From: Myxococcota bacterium
GTDB taxonomy: Bacteria; Myxococcota_A; Polyangia; JAAYKL01
Length of the DNA: 51,894 nt
Direction of reading: 5' to 3'
NCBI GenBank assembly: GCA_028278265.1
Contig: JANQET010000315.1
Coordinates: 1 to 51,894 of the forward strand
Both the position numbers and the translations under genes were made by a program. The notes under the pieces are model-generated. The model searched no databases. It saw only the letters and a list, made by a program, of their open reading frames with translations, and was not told the DNA's origin. Below are positions 1 to 9,049 of the stretch, piece after piece (positions within the stretch are counted from its first letter, which is position 1; every line of letters begins with the position of its first letter).

Positions 1-803
1 TTGAATTCCGTCACGAATGAAATGTTGGGTGCCACCTGGGCATAGGCGCCGAACCAGCGGACAATATCGAAGTGCGCGGCGATGGGGACGTGAATCATAA
101 AATCGTAACCGATATCGGCCTGTCGGTCGGAGAAATCAAAGAGCGGGGCCACTCCGAAACTGATTTTGAATAGCCCGTCGCTGGGAGAGTAGACCTTGAT
201 CCCCGCCCCAACCTGCCTTGGCTTGGGAGCGAAATCGCTGGGGCGTTCGACGCCTATTCGCAGCATGGCGAACACCTCGAACCCGGGCAACAGACCAAAA
301 CCGCCGAGAAAGTCCAGATGCACCGCCGACCGACCGGAGCAAACGGCGGGTCCCACGGGAACCCCGTCCTCCACTTTGTCCCATTTGCCGCATCGCCGGT
401 CCGGATCATCCTTGTCGTACGGCGCGACGAAGTACCACCCCGTGCCCACCAACACATTGACCGATCCCTGCATAAAATGATTCCGCACTTTGCGACGATC
501 ATCCGGCCCGCTGTCCGGTTTAGGGGGCTCGGCGACCGCCAGAGTTGAGGATTGAGTCGTCTCAGTCGGTTGGGTCGGTCTCAAGAACGCATCGTCCCCG
601 TCATCGGTGGTCGCCGGAGTAGGTGTTGGAGCGGGTGTCGGTGTGGGTTTCGGCGTGGATTGATCGGGCGGCCGTGGTGCGTTGGGCACGGCCTTTGACC
701 GGGTCGGCGTCGGCTGCTGTTGGGCATGGGCGTCAATGATCCCTGCGCTGGTCAGGAAAAGGGCGCCGGTAAGGAGCGCCAGTAGGCGATTTTTTTTGGT
801 CAT
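1..803 (-). CDS. Exported outer-membrane-type protein, 3' end outside window
   Basis: The reading frame is open from the ATG at 803 to the window edge (267 codons seen, no stop). The first 24 residues are a signal peptide: a basic start (MTKKNR), a hydrophobic core (LLALLTGALFLTSAG) and a cleavage-like AHA-Q. A Pro/Thr-rich linker (PTPTP repeats, residues about 25-70) follows, then an acidic stretch. From about residue 115 there are alternating aromatic/hydrophobic strands (VNVLVGTGWYFVAPYD, FEVFAMLRIGVERP, GLFKISFGVAPLFDFSD) typical of a small beta-barrel. A single Cys pair (RRCGKW ... AVCSG) may form a disulfide. The AGGGAACC before the ATG is a usable ribosome site. The exact family is not recognised; barrel is an inference from strand pattern. 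Confidence 0.72.
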   Translation of the reverse strand, partial: MTKKNRLLALLTGALFLTSAGIIDAHAQQQPTPTRSKAVPNAPRPPDQSTPKPTPTPAPTPTPATTDDGDDAFLRPTQPTETTQSSTLAVAEPPKPDSGPDDRRKVRNHFMQGSVNVLVGTGWYFVAPYDKDDPDRRCGKWDKVEDGVPVGPAVCSGRSAVHLDFLGGFGLLPGFEVFAMLRIGVERPSDFAPKPRQVGAGIKVYSPSDGLFKISFGVAPLFDFSDRQADIGYDFMIHVPIAAHFDIVRWFGAYAQVAPNISFVTEF

Positions 804-921
804 GGTTCCCTCCACTCGAATTCGCAGTTTAGTCCTTAAGACGTGTTTTTTCTAGTATCCATTCACAACCGTCAGTATGATGCCGTTGATAGGGGACGCC
901 AAGACGCGAGGGACAGTCATC

Positions 922-1689
922 GTGCGAGCCGGTCGGCGAAATTTTGCTAAAACGATTGGATTGGTTGCGGGCGCAGCGGCATTGCCTTCGCTGGGGTGGG
1001 GCCTGGGCACCGCCTCCCAGATCAATCTCGCTCAAATCGTCTACCCCGGAGGCAATTGGCAACCCCGGCCGACGGCGTTGCGCCGATTGGCTTGGGAAAT
1101 TCACAAACGGACAGCGATCGATACGGTGCTCGAGCCCCGATCGATCAAACCCACACTCCACGCCTTGTCCTCCAACCCTCTGGTTTTTCTCGCAGGGGAT
1201 CGGCCATTCCCAGCCTGGAGCTCTTCTTCCACCAATGCCATGCGCCGCTTCTTGAAACTCGGCGGAACGCTGATAATTGACCCGGCGGAGGTCAGCGGTG
1301 TCAACGCCACCGGGTTCGAGGAATCGGTCGATCAGTTGCTCGAAGCTGTGGTGCCCAAGGTGCGGCTCGAACCGATCGCGGCGGACCATGTGCTCTATCG
1401 GTCGTTCTACCAAATCAATCGCCCGCTGGGGCGGGTCGAGGGTCCACCTCACCTCTGGGCCCATGAAATGACCGGTCGCTTGAGCATTATTCGCACCCGG
1501 CACGACCTCGGCGGGGCGTGGGCCCGCGACAACCTGGGGAGCTGGGAGTACGAGGTATCGCCGGGTGGCCAGCGGCAGCGGGAATACGCCTTTAGGTTGG
1601 GTATCAATCTCGTGTTCTACGGACTGTGCCAAGACTACAAGGACGAACTCTCGCACCGGCGGTTCGGCGATCCGATGGTAAAGGATTGA
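922..1689 (+). CDS. DUF4159 domain protein with Tat-like signal
   Basis: A protein of about 255 aa matching the DUF4159 family, which occurs beside VWA and MoxR-type genes in Gram-negative bacteria and is of unknown biochemical role. I chose the GTG at 922 because it follows a GAGGGA stretch and puts a twin-arginine-like signal (GRRNFAKT, then a hydrophobic run ending ALPSLGWG) at the N-terminus. An ATG at 877 in the same frame is possible but has no ribosome site. The body carries the family features: an early QIVYPGGNWQPRP segment, a central FLKLGGTLIIDP segment as in ThuA/GATase-like folds, and a C-terminal GINLVFYGLCQDYKDE. The stop is 4 bases from the next gene's start, so the two are probably translated together. 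Family call fairly sure; Tat export is inferred. Confidence 0.8.
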   Translation: MRAGRRNFAKTIGLVAGAAALPSLGWGLGTASQINLAQIVYPGGNWQPRPTALRRLAWEIHKRTAIDTVLEPRSIKPTLHALSSNPLVFLAGDRPFPAWSSSSTNAMRRFLKLGGTLIIDPAEVSGVNATGFEESVDQLLEAVVPKVRLEPIAADHVLYRSFYQINRPLGRVEGPPHLWAHEMTGRLSIIRTRHDLGGAWARDNLGSWEYEVSPGGQRQREYAFRLGINLVFYGLCQDYKDELSHRRFGDPMVKD

Positions 1690-1693
1690 CCCG

Positions 1694-3991
1694 TTGGCGG
1701 TAGCGCAGTCAAGCAGTCAGCCGGTCGCCGAGCAGTGGCAAATCGCGGCGACCGGTGCACAGGATGTCACCGTGCTCCTCGTGTTGGCCGTGGCTATCGG
1801 CGTGGGGGTTGTCTGGACCTACCGCTCGCTCGATCCCCAACTGAGAAAATCGATTCGTTTGGGAATCACGGCTCTGCGCGCCTTGGCCCTGGGCGTCTGT
1901 CTCTGTTTGTTGATGCAACCCTCGTTGCGGTTTCGAACTATTCTCAACACCCCGGCCCATCTGGCGATACTCGTCGATGTTTCAGGGTCGATGAACAGCG
2001 GTGGCACCGAGTCCCGTTTGAACGCCGCCCGGGTTCTGTTGGAGCGTGCCAAGACCCAATTGCGTGACCTGGAAAAGCGTTTCAATGTCTCTTGGTTCAG
2101 ATTCGCTGAAACTCCGACTGAAGTGCGTGACGCCCGAGAGAGTACCGAGCCCCCTGCCGAGAAACACCTTTCCAGTAACCTCTGCGGATCCCTGGAACAG
2201 GTGTTGGAACGCTTCACAGATGAAGAGCTCGCCGGCGTAGTGCTGCTCAGCGATGGTGCGGACACAGAGCGCCCCTTGACCCCCATCAAGGCTGAAGATG
2301 TGGCCTTTGCCAGAGCCCATGGGGTGCCGGTGAACACGGTATTGCTCAGCTCGACGGAGCATCGAAAGGACCTGGCCATCGCCGAAGTCAAAGTCGATCC
2401 GATCGCTTTCTCGCGCAGCGAGGCGCCGATTCGCGTGGACGTCAAGAGTATCGGCATCCCCGATCGGGAGGTCGAAGTGATCCTGTGGCAGGATGGTTCT
2501 GTCGTCCAGCGGCGGGTGGTGCAAATCATCGGTGGCGCAGGGCAGGCCAATTTTGCGGTGGCCCCTTCTCGTCTCGGCCCCCACGTCATGACCGTGACCG
2601 TGCCGGTTCCCCCGGAGGACAAGCTGCCCGAAAACAACCGGGCCTACCTCTCGTTCAAAGTCGTGCGGGACAAGATTCGCGTGCTGCACCTGGTCGGTCA
2701 CCCCTCCTGGGATCAACGGATGCTGCGAGACACGCTCACCGCGTGGCCGTTGGTCGATTTGGTATCGTTTTACATCTTGCGGACGGCGTACCAGTCTTCG
2801 ACCTACGGGTCCTCCGGTTTGGCGCTGATCCCGTTTCCCCGACCGCAGACCATTTTCGAAAAACACTTGGATGAGTTCGACATTGTCGTGTTTCAAGATT
2901 TCAAACCGGTTACCGTGTGGCACGAACGGCACATGCAGCGGGTGGTCGATTTTGTCGAACGGGGCGGTGCGGTGGTGGTCATCGGAGGGACTCACGGTTT
3001 AAGGGCCGGGGGACCGGCCAGCTCGATTTTGCAGCGCATTCTTCCCCTTCGCCTGTTGCCGCGGAAAACACCCAAGAGAAGACAGAACGATTTGGCTTCG
3101 TTTCGGCTCAATCTGACCCCGGTGGGATTTCGCCATCCGATCACCCGTTTGAAAACCGACATCGAGGAGAACAAACGGTTGTGGCGCTCCCTGGCGCGGT
3201 TGGACGGCGCCAATCGCGTGTTGGGGCTCGCCCAGGGCGCGTTGAGTTTGGCCGAACATCCCCACGCCCAGGTCGAAGACGGCGCCCTGCCGATCATTGC
3301 GGTGAAGGAAACTGGCAAAGGCCGAGCACTGGCGATCACCACCGACGCCCTTTGGCGGTGGCGGTTCAGCGGTCCCCTGGGAGGTGGACCGCTCGATACC
3401 TATGCCGACTTCTGGCACCGCGCCGTTTCGTGGCTCACCCGGGATCCCGAGTTGGATACCCTGCGCGTGCAAATCACCCCCTCGCCCGTGCCGAAGGATC
3501 AACCGGCGCGCATCGAATTCGAACTGCTCAATGAAGCGTACCTTCCAGTGCCAGGTGTTCAGCTCAATTGCACCGTGTCCTGGCTGGGAAAAGACGGTGT
3601 GAAGGCCTACGACAACTTCAGTATTCGACTGAATGATCAAGGGCGGTACAGTCTCAAGTGGCGACCCAAGGTGGATGGCCCCCATCGGCTGACCGTCACC
3701 GGGGAAAACGGTGTGTCAGCGGCGACGCGATTTCTCGTGCAAACCAAGAACAAGGAGCTCAGTCGTCTGGATGCCAACGAGCCTCTGCTCAAGGCGATTG
3801 CGGAGGCTAGCACCGGGCATCATCAGCAAAACGAGCTCAAACTCGATGAGCTTCAAACCCGGGTGACCGCTACCCAGAAGGTGTTGTCCCGCGTCGATAT
3901 TCCGATTTGGGATCGCCCGTGGGCCATCGGGGTGTTCATCTTGTTGCTCGCATTGGAGTGGGTCTTGCGTCGACGAGTGGGTCTTTTATAG
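1694..3991 (+). CDS. Membrane-anchored VWA / GATase1-like protein
   Basis: A 765-aa protein with two N-terminal membrane segments (about 25-43 and 56-74) and one near the C-terminus (about 738-757), the rest presumably periplasmic. A von Willebrand A domain starts near residue 88 with an intact MIDAS motif DVSGS (95-99) and LLSDGAD further on, so it should bind a divalent metal. A second domain (about 335-430) has the alpha/beta look of the class-I glutamine-amidotransferase-like fold (VLHLVGHPSWDQRML, DIVVFQDFKP, VERGGAVVVIGG) but no catalytic Cys is obvious. The start is a TTG preceded by AAGGATTG. With the DUF4159 gene it forms a two-gene unit; the MoxR ATPase and DUF58 partners usual for such clusters are not next to it. 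The role is probably in the envelope, but the substrate is unknown. Confidence 0.82.
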   Translation: MAVAQSSSQPVAEQWQIAATGAQDVTVLLVLAVAIGVGVVWTYRSLDPQLRKSIRLGITALRALALGVCLCLLMQPSLRFRTILNTPAHLAILVDVSGSMNSGGTESRLNAARVLLERAKTQLRDLEKRFNVSWFRFAETPTEVRDARESTEPPAEKHLSSNLCGSLEQVLERFTDEELAGVVLLSDGADTERPLTPIKAEDVAFARAHGVPVNTVLLSSTEHRKDLAIAEVKVDPIAFSRSEAPIRVDVKSIGIPDREVEVILWQDGSVVQRRVVQIIGGAGQANFAVAPSRLGPHVMTVTVPVPPEDKLPENNRAYLSFKVVRDKIRVLHLVGHPSWDQRMLRDTLTAWPLVDLVSFYILRTAYQSSTYGSSGLALIPFPRPQTIFEKHLDEFDIVVFQDFKPVTVWHERHMQRVVDFVERGGAVVVIGGTHGLRAGGPASSILQRILPLRLLPRKTPKRRQNDLASFRLNLTPVGFRHPITRLKTDIEENKRLWRSLARLDGANRVLGLAQGALSLAEHPHAQVEDGALPIIAVKETGKGRALAITTDALWRWRFSGPLGGGPLDTYADFWHRAVSWLTRDPELDTLRVQITPSPVPKDQPARIEFELLNEAYLPVPGVQLNCTVSWLGKDGVKAYDNFSIRLNDQGRYSLKWRPKVDGPHRLTVTGENGVSAATRFLVQTKNKELSRLDANEPLLKAIAEASTGHHQQNELKLDELQTRVTATQKVLSRVDIPIWDRPWAIGVFILLLALEWVLRRRVGLL

Positions 3992-4045
3992 ATCCAATAT
4001 TTTCCATATAATTTGCAAAGATGGCAAAATTGTAGTAGTCTGAAT

Positions 4046-4066
4046 CGAGGCGCCGCTTTCGCCTCG
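4046..4066. repeat. Short inverted repeat between VWA gene and marR
   Basis: Perfect 7-bp arms CGAGGCG / CGCCTCG around a 7-base loop, in the 240-bp gap between the VWA gene and the MarR gene. There is no following T-run in either direction, so it is not a convincing rho-independent terminator. It could be an attenuating stem or an operator. Confidence 0.4.
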
Positions 4067-4114
4067 AACGCGATATGTGCCACTTAGTAAATAACACTGG
4101 CAAAAAAATCCTTA

Positions 4115-4145
4115 TTGCATAAAACTTCAGGGTTCGTGGTATAAA
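4115..4145 (+). promoter_or_regulatory. Possible promoter of the first marR gene
   Basis: TTGCAT and TATAAA separated by 19 bases, a longer than ideal spacer, about 90 bases upstream of the MarR start. The TGGTATA overlapping the -10 element is also found upstream of the second MarR gene (40255-40261) at a similar distance from the ATG. The rest of the gap (3992-4114, 4146-4215) shows only AT-rich sequence and the short inverted repeat. Confidence 0.3.
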
Positions 4146-4231
4146 AAAATAAGAAGGATCACTGAATGGCGCGCGGGACGGTGGCATTGATGTTTCACAA
4201 AGTCAGTGCATCCAGGTAAGGAGGAGGTCAA

Positions 4232-4684
4232 ATGAACGAAGGCCCTGACGCAACTCTCGAAGTTGTTGAGTTAGTTGAGGACCAGGCAAGGGAGCTCTTG
4301 AGACAGCTCTACCTGCTCAGTGGCAGCAAGAGCCAAAAAGACATCTCCTACAGTCAGTACAAGGCGATGTCCGTGATCCACAACAACGGACCGATCTCCA
4401 TTGGAAATCTAGAGCGACTCGTCGGCTCGGCGCAGAGCACCACTTCGGAGATGGTGGCCCGATTGACCAAGGCGGGACTCGTGACCAAGGTGCGCGGACC
4501 TCTCGACGGTCGCGTCGTCAAGGTGGAGCTGACCGAACAGGGTCATCAACAGTTTTGCGAACGGCGGGACACGGTACGTCGGGGATATCGAGCCCTTTTC
4601 GAAAAGTTCACCGAGTTTGAGCGCGAGAGATTCGTCAGTTCGATCAATAGCCTCAACAGTATTCTCCAACAATATTCCGATTAG
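4232..4684 (+). CDS. MarR-family transcriptional regulator (copy 1)
   Basis: A 150-aa winged-helix repressor-type protein. The MarR core is clear: helix ISYSQYKAMSVIHNNGPISI, recognition region RLVGSAQSTTSEMVARLTKA, wing LVTKVRGPLDGRVVKVELTE, and flanking dimerisation helices at both ends. MarR proteins bind palindromic operators as dimers and usually respond to small ligands; the ligand here cannot be read. The start is firm because AAGGAGGAGG sits six bases upstream. The protein is about 65% identical, without gaps, to the second MarR at 40340 (my count by eye), with 29 consecutive identical residues across the recognition helix, so both should see the same DNA site. It converges on the histidine kinase gene with a 10-base gap. 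Confidence 0.93.
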   Translation: MNEGPDATLEVVELVEDQARELLRQLYLLSGSKSQKDISYSQYKAMSVIHNNGPISIGNLERLVGSAQSTTSEMVARLTKAGLVTKVRGPLDGRVVKVELTEQGHQQFCERRDTVRRGYRALFEKFTEFERERFVSSINSLNSILQQYSD

Positions 4685-4694
4685 TCCTTGTCGG

Positions 4695-6956
4695 CTAAAT
4701 CTCTTCGGCGGGAGGATCTTCCCTGCGGGGGATCCAATTGCTAAGCACCGTTTCCAGGATCTTGGGATCAACCGGTTTCGAGATGTAGTCATTCATCCCG
4801 CTGGCCAGGCATTTCTCCCGATCGCCTTTCATCGCATTGGCGGTCATCGCAATGATCGGGATAGCGGTGTTGGGTTGTTCATCGGCGGCTCGGATCAACT
4901 TGGTGGCCGTATAGCCGTCCATTTCCGGCATCTGACAGTCCATCAGCACCAGATCGTACTCCGCTGATTGTAGGACCCGCAAAACCTCCTTGCCGTTGGA
5001 GACCGTGTCCGCCCGGTACCCCAACTTGTCCAGCAGCTTGGAGGCGACTTTGCGGTTTACCGCATTGTCCTCGGCCACCAGTATACGGACCGCTTTTTTC
5101 TGGTCATCGGATATCGGCGGAACGGAGATGAGGCGTTGACGCCCCCTTGCAGACGAAAGCTCGGCACCACTGAAAATCGTCTGCAGACAATCGAACAGCA
5201 TCGATTGTTTGATCGGCTTGGTGAGGTACCCTGCAAATCCAATCTCGATGAGACGATCAGCTTCCCCGGGCTTCACTTGGGCGTCCATCATGATCAGGTG
5301 AGTGTCCTCGAGTTCAGGCTCGTTCTTAATGCGCACACCCAGGGTTTCACCGCTGACATCGTTGAGCCGTCTGTCGATGATCACCATCTGAAAGGCCTGT
5401 CCCGCTTGCGCAGCTGAGCGCAGAGTGTCGAGCGCGGATCGGGCGTCCGCTGTTTCCTCGTATGAAAATCCCCACGAACCGAGCAGGGTGACCAACCATT
5501 GGCGGTTTGTCGCACTGGTGTCCACAACCAGTACCCGGCCGGAATGGAGGGCCGCCGGAACGGGCGCTGTGGAGGGCTCCTCTCCGGTACGCTGCTTGCC
5601 CAACCGCACGGTAAACCAAAAGGTGGAACCCCGATCGAGCTGGCTGGTCACCCCGATGTTGCCGCCCATCAATTCAACCAACTTTCTGGAGATGGACAGT
5701 CCCAGCCCGGTTCCGCCGAATCGGCGGGTGGTTGAGATATCCGCCTGAGAAAACACTTTAAACAGGCTGTCGATGCGCTCCTGCGGAATGCCGATTCCCG
5801 TGTCGGAGATCTTAAACCGCAGCTTGATACCCTCCTCCACTTGCTCATCGAGACTGATTCGAATGGCCACCTCTCCCTTTGGGGTAAATTTGATCGCGTT
5901 GTTGGTCAGATTGATCACGATTTGCCGCAATCGTCCGGGATCGCCAATCACCAGCGATGGGACGGCGGGGTCGACCATACAGACAAACTCCAATTTTTTT
6001 TCGTGAGCGCGCAGGTAGAGTAAATCGGTCACATCATCCATTGTTTTGCGAATGTCGAATTTGATCGACTCCAGATCGAGCTTGCGCGCATCGATTTTAG
6101 TGAAATCCAGGATGTCGTTGATAATGGTCAGTAGCGATTCCGCGCTGGTCTTGACCACCTTGGCGTATTCCTGCTGCTCCTTGGACAGACGGGTCTCAAG
6201 CAGCAGCCCGATCATGCCGATGACCCCATTCATCGGCGTGCGTATTTCATGGCTCATATTGGCCAGAAATTCCCCCTTGGCCTTGTTGGCGATTTCCGCT
6301 TCCTCTTTGGCGTGTTTTAGCTCGGTGGTTCGTTTGGCGACCACCTGCTCGAGGCTGTCGATCGTGTTCTTGACCTGTTGTGCCAGATTCCACTTTTCGG
6401 TCAACGCGGCGGCCAGTTGGTGCACCTCGACGAAATCGAACGGTTTTCTGAGTACCAGCAAGCGGTCGGTTTCACCGAGTTTGTCCCGGATGCGCTCCCA
6501 TGAATAGTCGGCATACGCCGTACAAATCACGAATTGCAGAAACGGATCCAAGTCCCACATGCGCCGAATCGTCTCGAGTCCATCCCAGCCCGGGGGCATT
6601 CTCATATCGACAAAGGCCAGAGCATAGGGACGTCCGTCCTTGATCCCCTGATTGACCATCAACAGGCCCTGCTCCCCCTGGTACGCAGAATCGACCTGGA
6701 ACTGCAGCGATGTATCGATCGGTTTTTCGTCGAACAGCTTTTCCATGAACCCTTTGAGCTGATTGTTGCTCGACTCGGGCATCAGAATTTTTTGATAGTC
6801 CCGGTGCACGTCGGGGTTGTCGTCGATGATGATAATGCGCCGGTTGAAAAGCCGTCTGCTGATCGCGTCACCACGGAATCGACCCTCCGGTTGGCCGTGA
6901 GCGATGGTCGCTGCCTTGTCGAGGGAGCTGTCTTGTCGACGATCGGTCTGTTGCAT
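4695..6956 (-). CDS. Hybrid sensor histidine kinase, REC-HisKA-HATPase-REC-REC
   Basis: A 753-aa soluble BarA-like kinase with no membrane segment. Order: an N-terminal receiver (about 40-185; acidic pocket DD45-46, phospho-Asp D117 in FVDMRMPPG, Lys171 in RKPF), a coiled coil (190-225), HisKA with His236 in [12 protein letters not shown], HATPase with N box NLTNNAIKF and G boxes DTGIGIP and [10 protein letters not shown], a second receiver (VIIDRRL, TKPIKQ) whose acidic pocket is degenerate (VVDTSATN), and a full third receiver (AEDN, D673 in [14 protein letters not shown]727 in SKPVD). Input therefore probably comes through phosphorylation of the first receiver by another kinase. GAGGTCCAG before the ATG fits a ribosome site. 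No partner response regulator adjoins it; the marR gene converges on it. Confidence 0.93.
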   Translation of the reverse strand: MQQTDRRQDSSLDKAATIAHGQPEGRFRGDAISRRLFNRRIIIIDDNPDVHRDYQKILMPESSNNQLKGFMEKLFDEKPIDTSLQFQVDSAYQGEQGLLMVNQGIKDGRPYALAFVDMRMPPGWDGLETIRRMWDLDPFLQFVICTAYADYSWERIRDKLGETDRLLVLRKPFDFVEVHQLAAALTEKWNLAQQVKNTIDSLEQVVAKRTTELKHAKEEAEIANKAKGEFLANMSHEIRTPMNGVIGMIGLLLETRLSKEQQEYAKVVKTSAESLLTIINDILDFTKIDARKLDLESIKFDIRKTMDDVTDLLYLRAHEKKLEFVCMVDPAVPSLVIGDPGRLRQIVINLTNNAIKFTPKGEVAIRISLDEQVEEGIKLRFKISDTGIGIPQERIDSLFKVFSQADISTTRRFGGTGLGLSISRKLVELMGGNIGVTSQLDRGSTFWFTVRLGKQRTGEEPSTAPVPAALHSGRVLVVDTSATNRQWLVTLLGSWGFSYEETADARSALDTLRSAAQAGQAFQMVIIDRRLNDVSGETLGVRIKNEPELEDTHLIMMDAQVKPGEADRLIEIGFAGYLTKPIKQSMLFDCLQTIFSGAELSSARGRQRLISVPPISDDQKKAVRILVAEDNAVNRKVASKLLDKLGYRADTVSNGKEVLRVLQSAEYDLVLMDCQMPEMDGYTATKLIRAADEQPNTAIPIIAMTANAMKGDREKCLASGMNDYISKPVDPKILETVLSNWIPRREDPPAEEI

Positions 6957-7054
6957 CTGGACCTCGGCGCAAGCGAACTTGGGACGACACGTGTGCCTTA
7001 ATGATACTTAACGGCAACGAAGCACGTTATATTATAGCGTCTAAATTGGCGTCT

Positions 7055-7825
7055 TTAAAAAATAAACGGAATGATCGCCTTGCGGTGGGACGGGTAATCG
7101 GGGAAGGTGCGGCGATACCAACGGTGATTCGACCAGGCGCGGGGGATCAGATTGGAGGCGGTCCAAATGAAAAACGTGAGTCCGGCTGGGGACCAGGTCA
7201 GCAGCGCCCAACCGGCCCATTCGATCAGTTCGCCGAAATAGTTGGCCTGGGAAATGTAGTTGAACAGACCCCCGTTGGGAATCCGATATTGCGCATCTCC
7301 AGGCCGACGTAGGGAGCGAAGTATCGTATCGGAATGGATGTTGGTGCCCAGCCCGATGAAAAAGAGAGAGACACCGATGAGAAATCGCCAATCCGTGAGC
7401 CAGTCGGCCGGGAGGGGATCGCGAATCTCGAACAGATAGTAGCCGTTGATGAATCCGTTGCCGAAATTGAACACCACCCCCAGCACGACCGTGAGCAGCG
7501 TGATGTTGGCCCGATCGCCCCGCATGGTGAAGGGAAAGAGGTAAGTGCGGTAGAGATAGTGAATTTGCCAGAGCACCACGAACACCAGGCTCACCATCGC
7601 TCCGGGATGCGACACGTGTTCGCTCAACGCGAAAATAATCACCAGCAACCAGGCCGCCGGAGTCTCCATCACGATCCATCCGACAATGCGATTGACCCGC
7701 GGTCCGAAGCCTCGCCGGGCGAATTTTCCGTAGGGGGCGGGGACAAAGAAAAGGGCAATCGAGACGATGAGGGCCAAGACGATCCAGCCCAACATGAACC
7801 ATTCGAAGGGAGTCAGTGTGTCCAT
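7055..7825 (-). CDS. Steroid 5-alpha-reductase-like membrane enzyme (SRD5A family)
   Basis: A 256-aa polytopic membrane protein with six or seven hydrophobic segments. The C-terminal half carries the steroid 5-alpha-reductase signature almost intact: RRPGDAQYRIPNGGLF, then NYISQANYFGELIEWAGWAL, then FPDYPSHRKAIIPFIF. In the N-terminal part, APYGKFARRGFG and WIVMETPAAW correspond to the region that holds the substrate-contacting Glu of the human enzymes. Family members use NADPH to reduce the C4-C5 double bond of 3-oxo-delta4 steroids or related enoyl lipids. The natural substrate in this bacterium is unknown and need not be a steroid. The gene starts 17 bases after a PAS-protein stop, so the two are likely co-transcribed. 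Family call strong, substrate open. Confidence 0.88.
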   Translation of the reverse strand: MDTLTPFEWFMLGWIVLALIVSIALFFVPAPYGKFARRGFGPRVNRIVGWIVMETPAAWLLVIIFALSEHVSHPGAMVSLVFVVLWQIHYLYRTYLFPFTMRGDRANITLLTVVLGVVFNFGNGFINGYYLFEIRDPLPADWLTDWRFLIGVSLFFIGLGTNIHSDTILRSLRRPGDAQYRIPNGGLFNYISQANYFGELIEWAGWALLTWSPAGLTFFIWTASNLIPRAWSNHRWYRRTFPDYPSHRKAIIPFIF

Positions 7826-7842
7826 CGCGAGGCGTTATATCA

Positions 7843-8928
7843 CTATTTTTCGAACATGTCCGGATAGAGTTTGTCGACACACTCCGGACAGATGCTGTGG
7901 CTGAACTCCGCGTTGGAGTGGTCGCGGATGAACTCCTCGATCTGACTCCAATAGCCGTTGTCGTTGCGCACCTTCTTGCAGGTCGAGCAGATAGGCAGCA
8001 TGCCGCTGAGCGTCTTGACTTTGGACAGGGCGAATTGCAGTTCCGCGATCAGGGTTTCCCGCGTCTCTTCGGCCCGTTTTCGATCAGTGATGTCGCGGGC
8101 AAAACAGACCGTCGCCGGTCGGCCGCCGAACGTCGTTTGACTGAAACTCAATTCGATCGGTACGGTTCCCCCGGTTTTTTGCATGAGCAGCGTCTCGTGC
8201 CTTCGCTCGGTATCGCGACCGGCCTGAGTGCGGCGATATTGGTTCATTGCCAGCGGCCGATGTCCCGAGCTCAGCAACTCACCCAGGCGCATGCCCGATA
8301 ACTCCTGAACCGAGAAGGCGACCATCCGCGCGAACTCTTCATTGGTGAACACGAATGCAGCCTCATGTTCCTCTTGATCCTGGAGAATGGCAATGCCCTC
8401 CTCCATTCGTTCCGCCGCTTCGACGAGCGCCCGGTAGAGGCGTTCCGATTCGATGAGCCGCTGTTTTTCCTGTTTTCGGTCGGTGATGTCGTGGTTGTTG
8501 GCGCTTCGGCCCAGGTAGGTACCGTCGTCTCCGTACACCGGCCGGCAGACGTGGGCGATCCAACGCTCTTCTCCGGAACGGGCGATCAGGCGAAAATCGA
8601 ATGAGCACAAATCCTGTGTCACCCGCTCCTGGTGGAGATGGCGCGCCACTGCCTCCCGATCCAGTGGGTGGGCGATCAATTCGATCAGGTTGGGATTGTG
8701 CATGAACTCAGCGGCGAAGTGTCCGGTGATCCGCTCGCACGAGGGCGAGACATAGAGACACCGGCCGTCCGGATCCATCCAGTAGACCCAGTCATAGGCG
8801 AAATCGGCAAACGTTTTGAACAGTTCTAATCTTTTCTCCCTCGTGGCCAGAGACATCGATTCCAATTCGAGATTAAAGGCGAGCCGAGCGACGTTTTCGT
8901 CATACTCATCGAGAGCTGAATCTGTCAT
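7843..8928 (-). CDS. PAS-PAS sensor protein with C-terminal CxxC knuckle
   Basis: About 361 aa, soluble. The first PAS domain (about 45-160) contains WVYWMDPDGRCLYVSPSCER and its PAC end GRSANNHDITDRK. The second (about 165-290) ends in VCFARDITDRKRAEE. A short coiled coil leads into a C-terminal module LPICSTCKKVRNDNGYW ... SICPECVDKLYPD with two CxxC pairs, probably metal-binding. This tail recurs in PAS and receiver proteins of deltaproteobacteria, but its role is not established. There is no kinase, cyclase or HTH output domain. The ATG at 8928 is preferred over a TTG at 8952 because AAAGGGGGC lies just upstream of the ATG. It leads the steroid-reductase-like gene in the same unit and may sense redox state or a ligand for it; that link is inference. 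Confidence 0.88.
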   Translation of the reverse strand: MTDSALDEYDENVARLAFNLELESMSLATREKRLELFKTFADFAYDWVYWMDPDGRCLYVSPSCERITGHFAAEFMHNPNLIELIAHPLDREAVARHLHQERVTQDLCSFDFRLIARSGEERWIAHVCRPVYGDDGTYLGRSANNHDITDRKQEKQRLIESERLYRALVEAAERMEEGIAILQDQEEHEAAFVFTNEEFARMVAFSVQELSGMRLGELLSSGHRPLAMNQYRRTQAGRDTERRHETLLMQKTGGTVPIELSFSQTTFGGRPATVCFARDITDRKRAEETRETLIAELQFALSKVKTLSGMLPICSTCKKVRNDNGYWSQIEEFIRDHSNAEFSHSICPECVDKLYPDMFEK

Positions 8929-9049
8929 TGTTGCCCCCTTTTGTTTTGCCAATAATCCAACTAATCGCTTTTATTGATGAATTATACAGCAAAAGAGGGA
9001 CGGGGGTACTTTTCGAGAGAAAAAATTTTGATCGCAACATAATCAGCGG

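Noticed and set aside
829-1656. Long open frame antisense to the DUF4159 gene
   Set aside because: No domain, no ribosome site, and composition typical of a GC-rich antisense frame; the plus-strand DUF4159 frame has family motifs.
1982-2995. Long antisense frame under the VWA gene
   Set aside because: Lacks a ribosome site and any family motif; the plus strand has VWA and MIDAS motifs.
4046-4066. Rho-independent terminator after the VWA gene
   Set aside because: The 7-bp stem is there, but no T-run follows in either orientation.
4088-4120. Sigma54 -24/-12 site (TGGCA...TTGCA) upstream of the first marR
   Set aside because: The GG and GC elements are 16 bases apart instead of 10.
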